Assembly: GCF_030158565.1 (NCBI RefSeq)
Contig: NZ_JAOASQ010000057.1
Span: forward strand, 55,143-119,142
Reading direction: 5' to 3'
DNA: 64,000 nt
Source: Limnohabitans sp.
Lineage (GTDB): Bacteria > Pseudomonadota > Gammaproteobacteria > Burkholderiales > Burkholderiaceae_C
The notes beneath the pieces are model-generated. The model was not told the origin of the DNA, searched no databases, and saw only the letters and a list, made by a program, of their open reading frames with translations. The position numbers were made by a program, and so were the translations under genes. Positions 32,746 through 43,306 of this stretch are shown piece after piece (within the stretch, counting starts at the first letter, position 1; each line of letters begins with the position of its first letter).

Positions 32746-33777
32746 ATGAAACAACTGTTGAAACAAACCGCCTTCGCCGCTGGCCTGGCGCTCATGGGCT
32801 TGGGCGTCAACGCTCAGACCGTCACACTGAAAGTTCACCACTTCCTGGGCCCACAGTCCATTCAGCACACCACGATGCTGGGCGATTGGTGCAAAAACAT
32901 CGCTCGTGACTCCAAAGACCGCCTGAAGTGCGACATCTTTCCTGCCATGCAATTGGGCGGCACACCAGTGCAGTTGTATGAACAAGCCCGTGACGGCGTG
33001 ATCGATGTGGCTTGGACTTTGCAAGCCTACACACCCAAACTGTCCAAACTCGAAGTGTTCGAGTTGCCTTTCATGATGACCAACGCTGAAGCCACCAGCC
33101 GCGCCGCTTGGGACTTTGCACAAAAGTATGCACAGGAAGACTTCAAAGACGTGAAGATGCTGGCCGTCCATGTGCATGGACCAGGCAACATCTACTCCAA
33201 GTCCAAGGCCGTCACCAGCATGGCCGACCTCAAAGGCATGAAAGTGCGCGCCCCTACGCGTCAAGTGAACAAGATGGTCGCTATGATGGGTGCCACGCCA
33301 GTGGCCATGCCTGTGCCACAAGTGCCTGAAGCCTTGTCCAAGGGCGTGATCGATGGCGCCGTGATTCCCTACGAAGTGGCACCTGGCCTGAAGGTCAACG
33401 AGTTGACCAACTTCACGGCAGAAACCGACCGCAGCTACAACGCGCTCTACACCACCGTGTTCGTGGTCCCCATGAACAAGGCCAAGTACGAATCTTTGCC
33501 TGCCGATCTGAAAGCCGTGATCGACAAAAACTCTGGCCGTGAAATGTCTGCCTTCTTTGGCAAAACACAAGCAGGTCAAGACGTGCCCAGCAAGAAGGTG
33601 TTCGAAGCTTCCGCCAACCAGAAGATCAGCATCATCCCCAAGGCTGAACTGGAAAAGTGGAAAAAAGCCACCGACCAGCTGGACGATGCTTGGGTGGCTG
33701 AAATGACCGGCAAAGGCATGGACGGCAAGGGCATGTTGCAATCTGCCACCGACCTGATCAAGCAATACACCAAGTAA
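32746..33777 (+). CDS. TRAP transporter substrate-binding protein (DctP family)
   Basis: Signal peptide; TVTLKVHHFLGPQSIQHTTMLGDWCKNIA...; adjacent to DctQ/DctM genes. Confidence 0.94.
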   Translation: MKQLLKQTAFAAGLALMGLGVNAQTVTLKVHHFLGPQSIQHTTMLGDWCKNIARDSKDRLKCDIFPAMQLGGTPVQLYEQARDGVIDVAWTLQAYTPKLSKLEVFELPFMMTNAEATSRAAWDFAQKYAQEDFKDVKMLAVHVHGPGNIYSKSKAVTSMADLKGMKVRAPTRQVNKMVAMMGATPVAMPVPQVPEALSKGVIDGAVIPYEVAPGLKVNELTNFTAETDRSYNALYTTVFVVPMNKAKYESLPADLKAVIDKNSGREMSAFFGKTQAGQDVPSKKVFEASANQKISIIPKAELEKWKKATDQLDDAWVAEMTGKGMDGKGMLQSATDLIKQYTK

Positions 33778-33789
33778 GTCAACGACTGA

Positions 33790-33832
33790 GAACCTGAGCA
33801 AAGGCTGATGGCAGCTGGCTCAGGTTTTTTAT
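33790..33832 (+). terminator. Intercistronic terminator/attenuator between dctP-like and dctQ-like genes
   Basis: AACCTGAGC...GCTCAGGTTTTTT. Confidence 0.7.
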
Positions 33833-33916
33833 CGCCTATAGTTTGAGTCTTTGCCAGCGTCTTCGCTACCCGTCGAACTGGTTCTTGCGCTCATCTTTTA
33901 TATACCTGCAAACACC

Positions 33917-34408
33917 ATGATGTTTTCAAACTCTCTGGAGCGGATTGCCCGGCTCTGCAGCATATTGGGAGGGTTGGTCATGACCGGCCTGATGCTGATG
34001 ACTTGCTACAGCCTGATTGGCCGCAACTTTTTCGACACCGCCCTGATCGGCGACTTCGAGCTGACTGGGGTCGGCGCTGGCGCCGCCATTGCGCTGTTCA
34101 TGCCGCTGTGCCAACTCAAGCGTGAAAACATCATCGTTGACTTCTTCACGGCCAAATGCAGTGAGGCCTTCAACTTCAAGCTCGACCGCTTGGGCGACCT
34201 GTTCATGACCATCATTTTTGTGTTGCTGGCCTGGCGTTGCGGCGCTGCAGCCATCAACGCCAAAGAGACCATGGGTGCCTCCATGCTGCTGGGTTTCCCT
34301 GACTGGATCGTGTTCACCAGCATGTGCATCCCCTTCGGAATCACCGCACTCATTGCTGCAATGCAAGTTCTCACCAAATTTGAAAACAACGATAAGGCCT
34401 CGTCATGA
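33917..34408 (+). CDS. TRAP transporter small permease (DctQ family)
   Basis: Small four-helix membrane protein between DctP and DctM; overlaps dctM by 4 bp. Confidence 0.9.
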   Translation: MMFSNSLERIARLCSILGGLVMTGLMLMTCYSLIGRNFFDTALIGDFELTGVGAGAAIALFMPLCQLKRENIIVDFFTAKCSEAFNFKLDRLGDLFMTIIFVLLAWRCGAAAINAKETMGASMLLGFPDWIVFTSMCIPFGITALIAAMQVLTKFENNDKASS

Positions 34409-35721
34409 CCCCGATCACTTTGGCTTTGCTGATTTTCGGCATCATGCTGCTGCTCATGATCGTGCGCGTCCCCATCGCAGGCGCCATGTTCCTGGCCGGT
34501 ACGGCCGGCTTCATCCTGCAGACCGGCGTATCGCCTTTCCTGAACTTCCTGAACAACCTGGCCTTTGCCCGTCTGGCCAACTACGACTTGTCGGTGATTC
34601 CCTTGTTCATCTTGATGGGCCACTTCGCCACGCAAGGCGGCATCAGCAAGGCCCTCTTTCAATTTGCTGCTGCGGTGATGGGTCGCTTCAAGGGCGGCTT
34701 GGCCATGGGCGCTGTGCTCGCCTGCGGTGCATTCGGTGCGATCTGCGGCTCATCCGTGGCCACGGCCGCCACCATCACGGGTGTCGCCTTGCCTGAAATG
34801 AAACGCCACGGATATTCAGGTCGCCTGTCCACAGGCACACTTGCTGCGGGCGGCACCTTGGGTATTTTGATCCCCCCCTCTGTTCCCTTGGTGATCTATG
34901 CGATCCTGACAGAACAGAACATCGCCAAACTGTTTGCTGCCGCCATGATGCCCGGCATCATCGCGATGGTGGGTTACATGATCGCCATCGCGATTTATGT
35001 GCGCTTGGTCCCTGGTCAAGCACCTGACCAAGAAGAGCGTGAAAGACTGACGCTCGAATCTCTCAAAGGCATCTTGCCCATCGCCACCATCTTCATCATC
35101 GTCTTCGGCGGTATTTATGCGGGTTACTTCACACCCACTGAAGGTGCCGCTGTTGGCGCAGCGTCCACTTTTTTGGCGGCCCTTTTGAAACGTGAATTGA
35201 CTTGGGAAAAATTTCTCAATTGCTTTCACGCCACCGCACTGAGCAGCGCCATGATCTTCATGATCTTCATGGGTGCTGACGTGATGAACGCTTCATTGGC
35301 GCGCACCCAAGTGCCCGGTCAATTGGCAGAACTGGTGGTCTCGATGAACCTGGCGCCATTGATGGTGGTCTCCGGCATTTTGTTGCTCTACGTTTTGCTG
35401 GGCGCTGTGATGGACGAGTTGTCCATGCTCTTGCTGACCATCCCGATCTTCTTCCCCATCATCATGAAGCTCGACTTTGGCATGACCCCGGAATACACCG
35501 CCATTTGGTTCGGCATCATGGTGCTGATGACCGTGGGCTTTGGCATGCTGGCTCCCCCGGTGGGCCTGAACGTGTATGTGGTCAACGGCATGGCCAAAGA
35601 CGTACCGCTGAGCGAAAGCTACAAAGGCATCATGCCTTTCCTGATCAGCGACACCATCCGGACCTTGCTGCTGCTGTTCTTCCCGGGCATCACGCTGTTC
35701 CTGATCCCGTACCTGACCTGA
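34405..35721 (+). CDS. TRAP transporter large permease (DctM family)
   Basis: CGAFGAICGSSVATAATITGVALPEMKRHGYSGRLSTGTLAAGGTLGILIPPSVPLVIYA. Confidence 0.96.
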   Translation: MTPITLALLIFGIMLLLMIVRVPIAGAMFLAGTAGFILQTGVSPFLNFLNNLAFARLANYDLSVIPLFILMGHFATQGGISKALFQFAAAVMGRFKGGLAMGAVLACGAFGAICGSSVATAATITGVALPEMKRHGYSGRLSTGTLAAGGTLGILIPPSVPLVIYAILTEQNIAKLFAAAMMPGIIAMVGYMIAIAIYVRLVPGQAPDQEERERLTLESLKGILPIATIFIIVFGGIYAGYFTPTEGAAVGAASTFLAALLKRELTWEKFLNCFHATALSSAMIFMIFMGADVMNASLARTQVPGQLAELVVSMNLAPLMVVSGILLLYVLLGAVMDELSMLLLTIPIFFPIIMKLDFGMTPEYTAIWFGIMVLMTVGFGMLAPPVGLNVYVVNGMAKDVPLSESYKGIMPFLISDTIRTLLLLFFPGITLFLIPYLT

Positions 35722-35740
35722 TCCCATACAGTCTCGACAA

Positions 35741-35776
35741 AAGCCTCCACGGTCAAAGACCCTGGAGGCTTTTTTC
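35741..35776 (+). terminator. Rho-independent terminator of the TRAP operon
   Basis: AAGCCTCCACGGTCAAAGACCCTGGAGGCTTTTTTCT. Confidence 0.8.
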
Positions 35777-35826
35777 TGAGGGAAATGGTTAGACTTGCAG
35801 CCAGCCCACACACTTGAAGCACCCAC

Positions 35827-36375
35827 ATGATGTTTGACCGCACCATTCGATACTGCCGGCAATGCGGCGCACCCGTCGCCCGCCGCCTGCCCGATGACGG
35901 TGACACCCGTGAGCGCGCCATTTGCACCGTCTGCCACACCGTGCACTACGAAAACCCGCTCAATGTGGTGGGCACCGTGCCATGGTTGGGCGACAAAGTC
36001 TTGCTGTGCAAACGCAACATCGAGCCGCGCAAGGGCAAATGGACCTTGCCGGCAGGCTTCATGGAACTGGGTGAATCCACTTCGCAAGGCGCTGCCCGAG
36101 AGACCACAGAAGAAGCCGGCGCGCAATTCATCATGGAAGACCTGTTCACCGTGATGAGCGTGCCCCGAGTGGGCCAGGTGCATTTGTATTACCGCGCCCG
36201 CCTGACCAGCGACGTGTTCGACCCTGGCCATGAAACGATGGAAGCACAGCTGTTCAGTGAATCCGAGATTCCCTGGGATGAACTGGCATTTCGCACCGTG
36301 CGTGAAACACTGGAACATTACTTTGTGGACCGGGCGCGTGGTGCATTCGGCACACACGCTTTTGACATCGAATAA
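35827..36375 (+). CDS. NUDIX hydrolase with N-terminal zinc-ribbon-like segment
   Basis: YCRQCGAPV...CTVCHTVHYENP; NUDIX box GFMELGESTSQGAARETTEEAGAQ. Confidence 0.93.
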   Translation: MMFDRTIRYCRQCGAPVARRLPDDGDTRERAICTVCHTVHYENPLNVVGTVPWLGDKVLLCKRNIEPRKGKWTLPAGFMELGESTSQGAARETTEEAGAQFIMEDLFTVMSVPRVGQVHLYYRARLTSDVFDPGHETMEAQLFSESEIPWDELAFRTVRETLEHYFVDRARGAFGTHAFDIE

Positions 36376-36465
36376 AAAATCCACGACAGCCCCGGATTTC
36401 CCGCTGACCACTTGGATAATGAAGTCGTTGACTTCACTTTTTTTCGAAATTCAAAAAGGCTTCGC

Positions 36466-36738
36466 ATGATCAAATCCTTCTGTGCCCTTCTGACCAGCAG
36501 CTTGGTGGCTGCTGCCGCCATGGCTCAAACTGCAGCACCGGCTGCAGCCCCAGTGCCCACCATCGTGCCCGCAGTGACCACCGCACCTGCGACTGCCCCA
36601 GCGGCTGCAACGCCAGCCAAAGCAGAAGCACCGGTGAAGAAAAAGCACGCACAAAAGGCGGACAAAAAAGCGGACAAAAAGGCTGAAAAGAAAACAGCCA
36701 AAAAAGCCAAGAAAAGCAAGAAAAAAAGCAAAAAGTGA
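36466..36738 (+). CDS. Small exported Ala/Pro- then Lys-rich protein
   Basis: Signal peptide MIKSFCALLTSSLVAAAAMAQ, then A/P/T-rich and KKKHAQKADKKADKKAEKKTAKKAKKSKKKSKK. Confidence 0.7.
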   Translation: MIKSFCALLTSSLVAAAAMAQTAAPAAAPVPTIVPAVTTAPATAPAAATPAKAEAPVKKKHAQKADKKADKKAEKKTAKKAKKSKKKSKK

Positions 36739-36783
36739 TCGCTTGGACCATCTCCGATGAGGCATGACGCTTGCAGCGCAGCC

Positions 36784-36814
36784 GCAAAAAAGGCCACCGC
36801 GAGGTGGCCTTTTG
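36784..36814. terminator. Bidirectional rho-independent terminator
   Basis: AAAAAAGGCCACCGCGAGGTGGCCTTTT. Confidence 0.8.
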
Positions 36815-36837
36815 CATGGACAAGATGAGCGGTCTAC

Positions 36838-38484
<1,647 letters not shown>

Positions 38485-38598
38485 GACTTTTCCTGTGGCG
38501 ATCAATGGGCTGATTGGACACAGTTTGCCTGACCCGAGGCTGAAACCCCATGAGGGCCATCCCGCAGGTGTGGTCCGCTTATCGGCGAAAATAGCCCG

Positions 38599-40653
38599 AT
38601 GGCCATCCCCCAGTCTTTCATCCAGGAGTTGCTGTCCCGCGTCGACGTGGTCGACATCGTGGGCAAGTACGTGCAGCTCAAGAAAGGCGGCGCCAACTTC
38701 ATGGGCCTGTGCCCTTTCCACGGCGAAAAATCCCCCAGCTTCAGCGTCAGCCCCACCAAGCAGTTTTTCCACTGCTTTGGCTGCGGCAAAAACGGCAACG
38801 CCATCGGCTTTTTGATGGAACACGCGGGCATGACCTTCATCGAGGCGGTGAAGGACTTGGCCCAGCAAACCGGCATGGTGGTGCCTGAAGAACAACAATC
38901 GCCCGAAGACCGTGCACGCGCTGCAGCCCAAAAGGCCAAGCAAGACAGCCTGAGCGATGTGCTGGAAAAAGCCGGTCAGGCCTACCGCGAGCAGCTCAAA
39001 ATCACCCCACATGCCATTGACTACCTCAAGGGCCGGGGCCTGTCGGGCCAGATCGCCAAGCGCTTTGGCCTGGGCTACGCACCCGAGGGCTGGCGCAGCC
39101 TGGCCAGCGTCTTCCCCAAATACGACGACCCGCTGTTGGCCGAATCGGGCCTGGTCATCGTCAACGAAGAAGACGACAAACGTTACGACCGTTTTCGCGA
39201 CCGCATCATGTTCCCGATCCGCAACATCAAGGGCGAATGCATCGGCTTTGGTGGGCGGGTGATCGGCAGCGGCACACCCAAGTATTTCAACTCGCCCGAA
39301 ACCCCTGTCTTTCACAAAGGCCGCGAGCTGTACGGCCTGTACGAAGCCCGCGAAGCCCTGCACAGCGCGGGCTATGTGCTGGTGACCGAAGGCTACATGG
39401 ACGTGGTGGCCCTGGCCCAGCTCGGCTTTGCCAACGCCGTGGCCACGCTGGGCACAGCCTGCACGCCCGACCATGTGCAAAAGCTGTTCCGCTTCACCGA
39501 CTCGGTGGTCTTCAGCTTTGACGGCGACGGCGCAGGCCGCCGCGCCGCCCGCAAGGCGCTCGACGGTGCCCTGCCCTACGCCACCGATGTGCGCAGCATC
39601 AAGTTTTTGTTTTTGCCCGCCGAGCACGACCCCGACAGCTATGTGCGCGAGTTCGGCCAAGACGCCTTTGCCGAGCAGATCAAGCAAGCCATGCCCCTGT
39701 CGCGCTTTTTGATCGAAGCGGCCAGCGCCGACTGCGACCTGCAAACCGCCGAAGGCCGCGCACGCCTGTCCAGCCAAGCCCGCCCGCTGTGGCAACTGTT
39801 GCCCGAAGGGGCACTCAAGCAGCAATTGCTGTCGGAGCTGGCGCAACTGATCCAGTTGGAAACCTCAGGGCTCGAAAAACTCTGGGGCCAGCAAGCCGCC
39901 AGTGACCAGCGCTTTGCACCCGCAGCCCGCCCTGCGGCGGCATCCGCCTCCCAGTCGGCCAACGCGGCCTTCAGCCAAGCCAGCAGCGCAGGGCATGACG
40001 ATTACCCCCACTTTGAGCCGCACTACGTCGAGCCGCCTGCTTGGTCAGGCGCAAACACCTTTACCCCCTCGAACGGCAGCAGCTGGAAAAACAAGAACCC
40101 CAACTGGACACCCGGCTTCAAGGGCAACAGCCGCTTCAAGCGCGACCAAGCACCGCCCTACACCGGTCCGCGCACCATACCGGCCAGCCGGGCCGACCAC
40201 GCGGCACGCCTGCTGCTGAGCAATATGGCGTTGTGGGAAACGCTGGCTGGAGAAGACCACGCCATGCTGTGCGCCCTGCCAGAGCCGCACGGTCCCCTGT
40301 TCGCTTGGCTCGAATCTCAGTTCCACGAACACGGCGCACTGGGCTGGTCTGCGCTGCAAAGTGAGATGCAAGCCCAAGCCTTTGCAGATGACGCCAAACG
40401 CTGGATGGCGCAGGACAATCTGGGCACCACACCCGGCCAAGAAGACGCCACCCCGCCCGAGCCACACGAAGCACGGCAAGAGCTGCGCAGGCTGCTCAAC
40501 ATGATGTTGATCGACCGCTTGAAACAACTCGAAACCGAGGCGCTGACCCAAGCCAGCTCAGGCCAAGACCCCGAAGCCCAGCAACGCTGGCGCAGCCTGC
40601 ACGAGCGGCGCAAAGAACTCATGGCCGCAGCGGCAATCACCTCCGTTCAGTGA
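38599..40653 (+). CDS. dnaG: DNA primase DnaG
   Basis: FIQELLSRVDVVDIVGKYVQLKKGGANFMGLCPFHGEKSPSFSVSPTKQFFHCFGCGKNG; Toprim VTEGYMDVVAL. Confidence 0.97.
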   Translation: MAIPQSFIQELLSRVDVVDIVGKYVQLKKGGANFMGLCPFHGEKSPSFSVSPTKQFFHCFGCGKNGNAIGFLMEHAGMTFIEAVKDLAQQTGMVVPEEQQSPEDRARAAAQKAKQDSLSDVLEKAGQAYREQLKITPHAIDYLKGRGLSGQIAKRFGLGYAPEGWRSLASVFPKYDDPLLAESGLVIVNEEDDKRYDRFRDRIMFPIRNIKGECIGFGGRVIGSGTPKYFNSPETPVFHKGRELYGLYEAREALHSAGYVLVTEGYMDVVALAQLGFANAVATLGTACTPDHVQKLFRFTDSVVFSFDGDGAGRRAARKALDGALPYATDVRSIKFLFLPAEHDPDSYVREFGQDAFAEQIKQAMPLSRFLIEAASADCDLQTAEGRARLSSQARPLWQLLPEGALKQQLLSELAQLIQLETSGLEKLWGQQAASDQRFAPAARPAAASASQSANAAFSQASSAGHDDYPHFEPHYVEPPAWSGANTFTPSNGSSWKNKNPNWTPGFKGNSRFKRDQAPPYTGPRTIPASRADHAARLLLSNMALWETLAGEDHAMLCALPEPHGPLFAWLESQFHEHGALGWSALQSEMQAQAFADDAKRWMAQDNLGTTPGQEDATPPEPHEARQELRRLLNMMLIDRLKQLETEALTQASSGQDPEAQQRWRSLHERRKELMAAAAITSVQ

Positions 40654-40701
40654 ACATCTCCTGAGGTCTCACGCGCACGGCGCAACGCCCGAAGACGGGT
40701 T

Positions 40702-41469
40702 TTACTTGCCCACCAGCTGATTGAGCTTGTCGGCCTCAAAGTTTTCGTGCGTGGCGGCGTCGCGTGGCAGCTGCACCTGTTGGTGCGCGCAGAGTTGCTC
40801 CAGCGCTTTCCAGATCATGGCGATCTGGTGTTCCTGTCCGGCGGCATTGTCGATCAAGCCGCGCATGGCCTGGCTCAGCGGGTCGTCGTTTTGCGTCACG
40901 CCATAGGCCGAAAAACCCATTTTGGACGCCACTTCTTCGCGCTTGGCATCCTGCTCGGCCTGGATGATGCGGGCCGGGTTGCCCACGGCCGTGGCCCCTG
41001 CAGGCACCGGCTTGGTCACCACCGCATTGGAGCCCACCTTGGCGCCATCGCCCACCGTGAAGCCGCCCAGCACTTTGGCGCCAGCGCCGATCACCACATT
41101 GCGGCCCAGCGTCGGGTGGCGCTTGGCCCCTTTGTAAAGCGATGTGCCGCCCAGCGTGACGCCGTGGTAAATCGTGCAGCCCTCGCCAATCTCGGCCGTC
41201 TCGCCAATCACGATGCCCATGCCGTGGTCAAAAAACACGCGCTCGCCAATCTGGGCGCCCGGGTGAATTTCAATGCCCGTCAACCAGCGCGAGATGTGCG
41301 AGATGAAGCGCCCCAGCCACTTGAAGCCGTGGTTCCAGCACCAGTGCGCACGGCGGTGCAACACCAAAGCGTGCAAACCCGGATAGCAGGTCAAGACCTC
41401 CCAAGCGGTGCGGGCCGCAGGGTCCCGGTCAAGGATGCACTGGATGTCGGAGCGAAGGCGAGAAAACAT
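40702..41469 (-). CDS. cysE: Serine O-acetyltransferase
   Basis: [58 protein letters not shown]. Confidence 0.95.
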   Translation of the reverse strand: MFSRLRSDIQCILDRDPAARTAWEVLTCYPGLHALVLHRRAHWCWNHGFKWLGRFISHISRWLTGIEIHPGAQIGERVFFDHGMGIVIGETAEIGEGCTIYHGVTLGGTSLYKGAKRHPTLGRNVVIGAGAKVLGGFTVGDGAKVGSNAVVTKPVPAGATAVGNPARIIQAEQDAKREEVASKMGFSAYGVTQNDDPLSQAMRGLIDNAAGQEHQIAMIWKALEQLCAHQQVQLPRDAATHENFEADKLNQLVGK

Positions 41470-41479
41470 AGCCTCTAGT

Positions 41480-42211
41480 CTATCGCTTGGCCTGAGTGGC
41501 CTGGATCATGGCCTTGGCCACCCCACGCAGGATGTGGATTTCTTCGGGGCTCAGCTCCGCCCGGTTGAACAACTGGTTCAAACGGGGCATCAGTTTTTTG
41601 GGCGCGGCCGGGTCCAGAAAACCAATGTCGGTCAACGCCTGCTCCCAATGCGTGAGCATGCCCGCGACCTGCTGCGCATCGGCCTTGTCTGCCGGTGCGA
41701 TCACGTCTTGCACCGGAAAACCGCCCAAAGCCACCCGCCAGTCGTACGCAATCACCTGGATGGCCGAGCCCAGATTGAGCGAGCCGAACTGCGGATTCGT
41801 CGGGATCGACAGCGCCACATTGCAGCGGTAAACGTCTTCGTTTTTCATGCCGAAGCGCTCGGAGCCGAACAAAAACGCCACGCTCTGCGCGGGGGCTCCC
41901 GCTTTCGTCAGCTCGGCAAAGTGCTCACGGGGCGAGCGGGTGGGCGGGCCAAAGTCGCGCGGCGTCATGGCCGTGGCACACAAATGGGTCACGCCGTCCA
42001 AAGCTTCTTCGAGCGTCTCAACCACGCGGGCTTTGGCCAGCACATCGTTGGCACCGCTGGCGCGCTGGATGGTTTCTTCCTTGCGCAGCACATTGGGCCA
42101 GCGCGGTTTGACCAGCACCAGGTCGTCAAAGCCCATGACCTTCATGGCCCGGGCGGCCGCCCCCACATTGCCGGCATGGCTGGTTTCTATCAGGATGAAT
42201 CGCGTTTGCAT
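41480..42211 (-). CDS. trmJ: tRNA (Cm32/Um32) methyltransferase, TrmJ-like SPOUT protein
   Basis: [40 protein letters not shown]...[18 protein letters not shown]. Confidence 0.93.
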   Translation of the reverse strand: MQTRFILIETSHAGNVGAAARAMKVMGFDDLVLVKPRWPNVLRKEETIQRASGANDVLAKARVVETLEEALDGVTHLCATAMTPRDFGPPTRSPREHFAELTKAGAPAQSVAFLFGSERFGMKNEDVYRCNVALSIPTNPQFGSLNLGSAIQVIAYDWRVALGGFPVQDVIAPADKADAQQVAGMLTHWEQALTDIGFLDPAAPKKLMPRLNQLFNRAELSPEEIHILRGVAKAMIQATQAKR

Positions 42212-42358
42212 GCCCCGATTGTCCATGCAAGACCTGCTGCCCCCGGGACAAACCGCCCCATCTGGCGCAAAAGTGCGCCACAAAAGCCCAATTTCGTGGG
42301 AAAATCATGGCTTGCCTGCGTGATCGTGCGTGGGCCCATCCCGTTCTTCACACAATTC

Positions 42359-43303
42359 ATGTCGTCCAATCTCCACCCCATGCTCAACGTGGCCATCAAG
42401 GCTGCGCGCGCCGCTGGCGCCATCATCAACCGCGCCGCGCTCGACGTTGAGGCTGTTCGCATCTCGCAAAAGCAAGTCAACGACTTTGTGACCGAGGTCG
42501 ACCACGCGAGTGAAAAAGTCATCATCGACACCCTGCTGACCGCCTACCCTGACCACGGCATCCTGGCCGAAGAGTCGGGCAGCCAGCACGGCAACCCCAA
42601 CGCTGACCACATCTGGATCATCGACCCCCTGGACGGCACGACCAACTTCATCCACGGCTTCCCTGTTTATTGCGTGAGCATTGCCCTGCAAGTGCGCGGC
42701 AAGATCGAGCAAGCCGTCATTTACGACCCCACCCGCAACGACCTGTTCACCGCCACCAAAGGCCGTGGCGCGTTCATGAACGACCGCCGCCTGCGCGTGA
42801 GCAAGCGCATCCGCCTGCAGGAATGCATCATCTCCACAGGTTTCCCCTTCCGCAAGGGCGACAACTTCAACCAGTACCTGCGCATGATGGGCGACGTGAT
42901 GCAACGCACCGCTGGCCTGCGCCGCCCAGGTTCCGCCGCCCTTGACCTGGCCTATGTGGCTGCTGGTTTCACCGATGGTTTCTTTGAAACCGGCCTCTCG
43001 CCTTGGGACGTGGCTGCAGGATCGCTGCTGGTCACCGAAGCCGGTGGCCTGATCGGCAACTTCACCGGCGAGTCCGACTTTCTGGAACAAAAAGAATGCC
43101 TGGCCGGTGCGCCGCGCATTTACGGCCAATTGGTCACGATTTTGGGCAAGTTCAGCAAATTCGCCAGCGCTGGCGACAAAGCCGCTGCGCGCAGCGCCGT
43201 CGATACGCTGAGCCGCGAACGCACCTCGGACAGCCACGACCCGGAGGCCGAAGCGCCTGACGCAGCGGCTGATGGCAGCGAACCCAAAGACGCACCGTTT
43301 TAA
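42359..43303 (+). CDS. suhB: Inositol monophosphatase family protein
   Basis: [74 protein letters not shown]. Confidence 0.94.
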   Translation: MSSNLHPMLNVAIKAARAAGAIINRAALDVEAVRISQKQVNDFVTEVDHASEKVIIDTLLTAYPDHGILAEESGSQHGNPNADHIWIIDPLDGTTNFIHGFPVYCVSIALQVRGKIEQAVIYDPTRNDLFTATKGRGAFMNDRRLRVSKRIRLQECIISTGFPFRKGDNFNQYLRMMGDVMQRTAGLRRPGSAALDLAYVAAGFTDGFFETGLSPWDVAAGSLLVTEAGGLIGNFTGESDFLEQKECLAGAPRIYGQLVTILGKFSKFASAGDKAAARSAVDTLSRERTSDSHDPEAEAPDAAADGSEPKDAPF

Positions 43304-43306
43304 GCC

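Noticed and set aside
36640-36735. A-rich runs in the Lys-rich protein gene as slippage sites
   Set aside because: Explained by lysine codons; runs are short and no alternative-frame product with a meaningful end is apparent.
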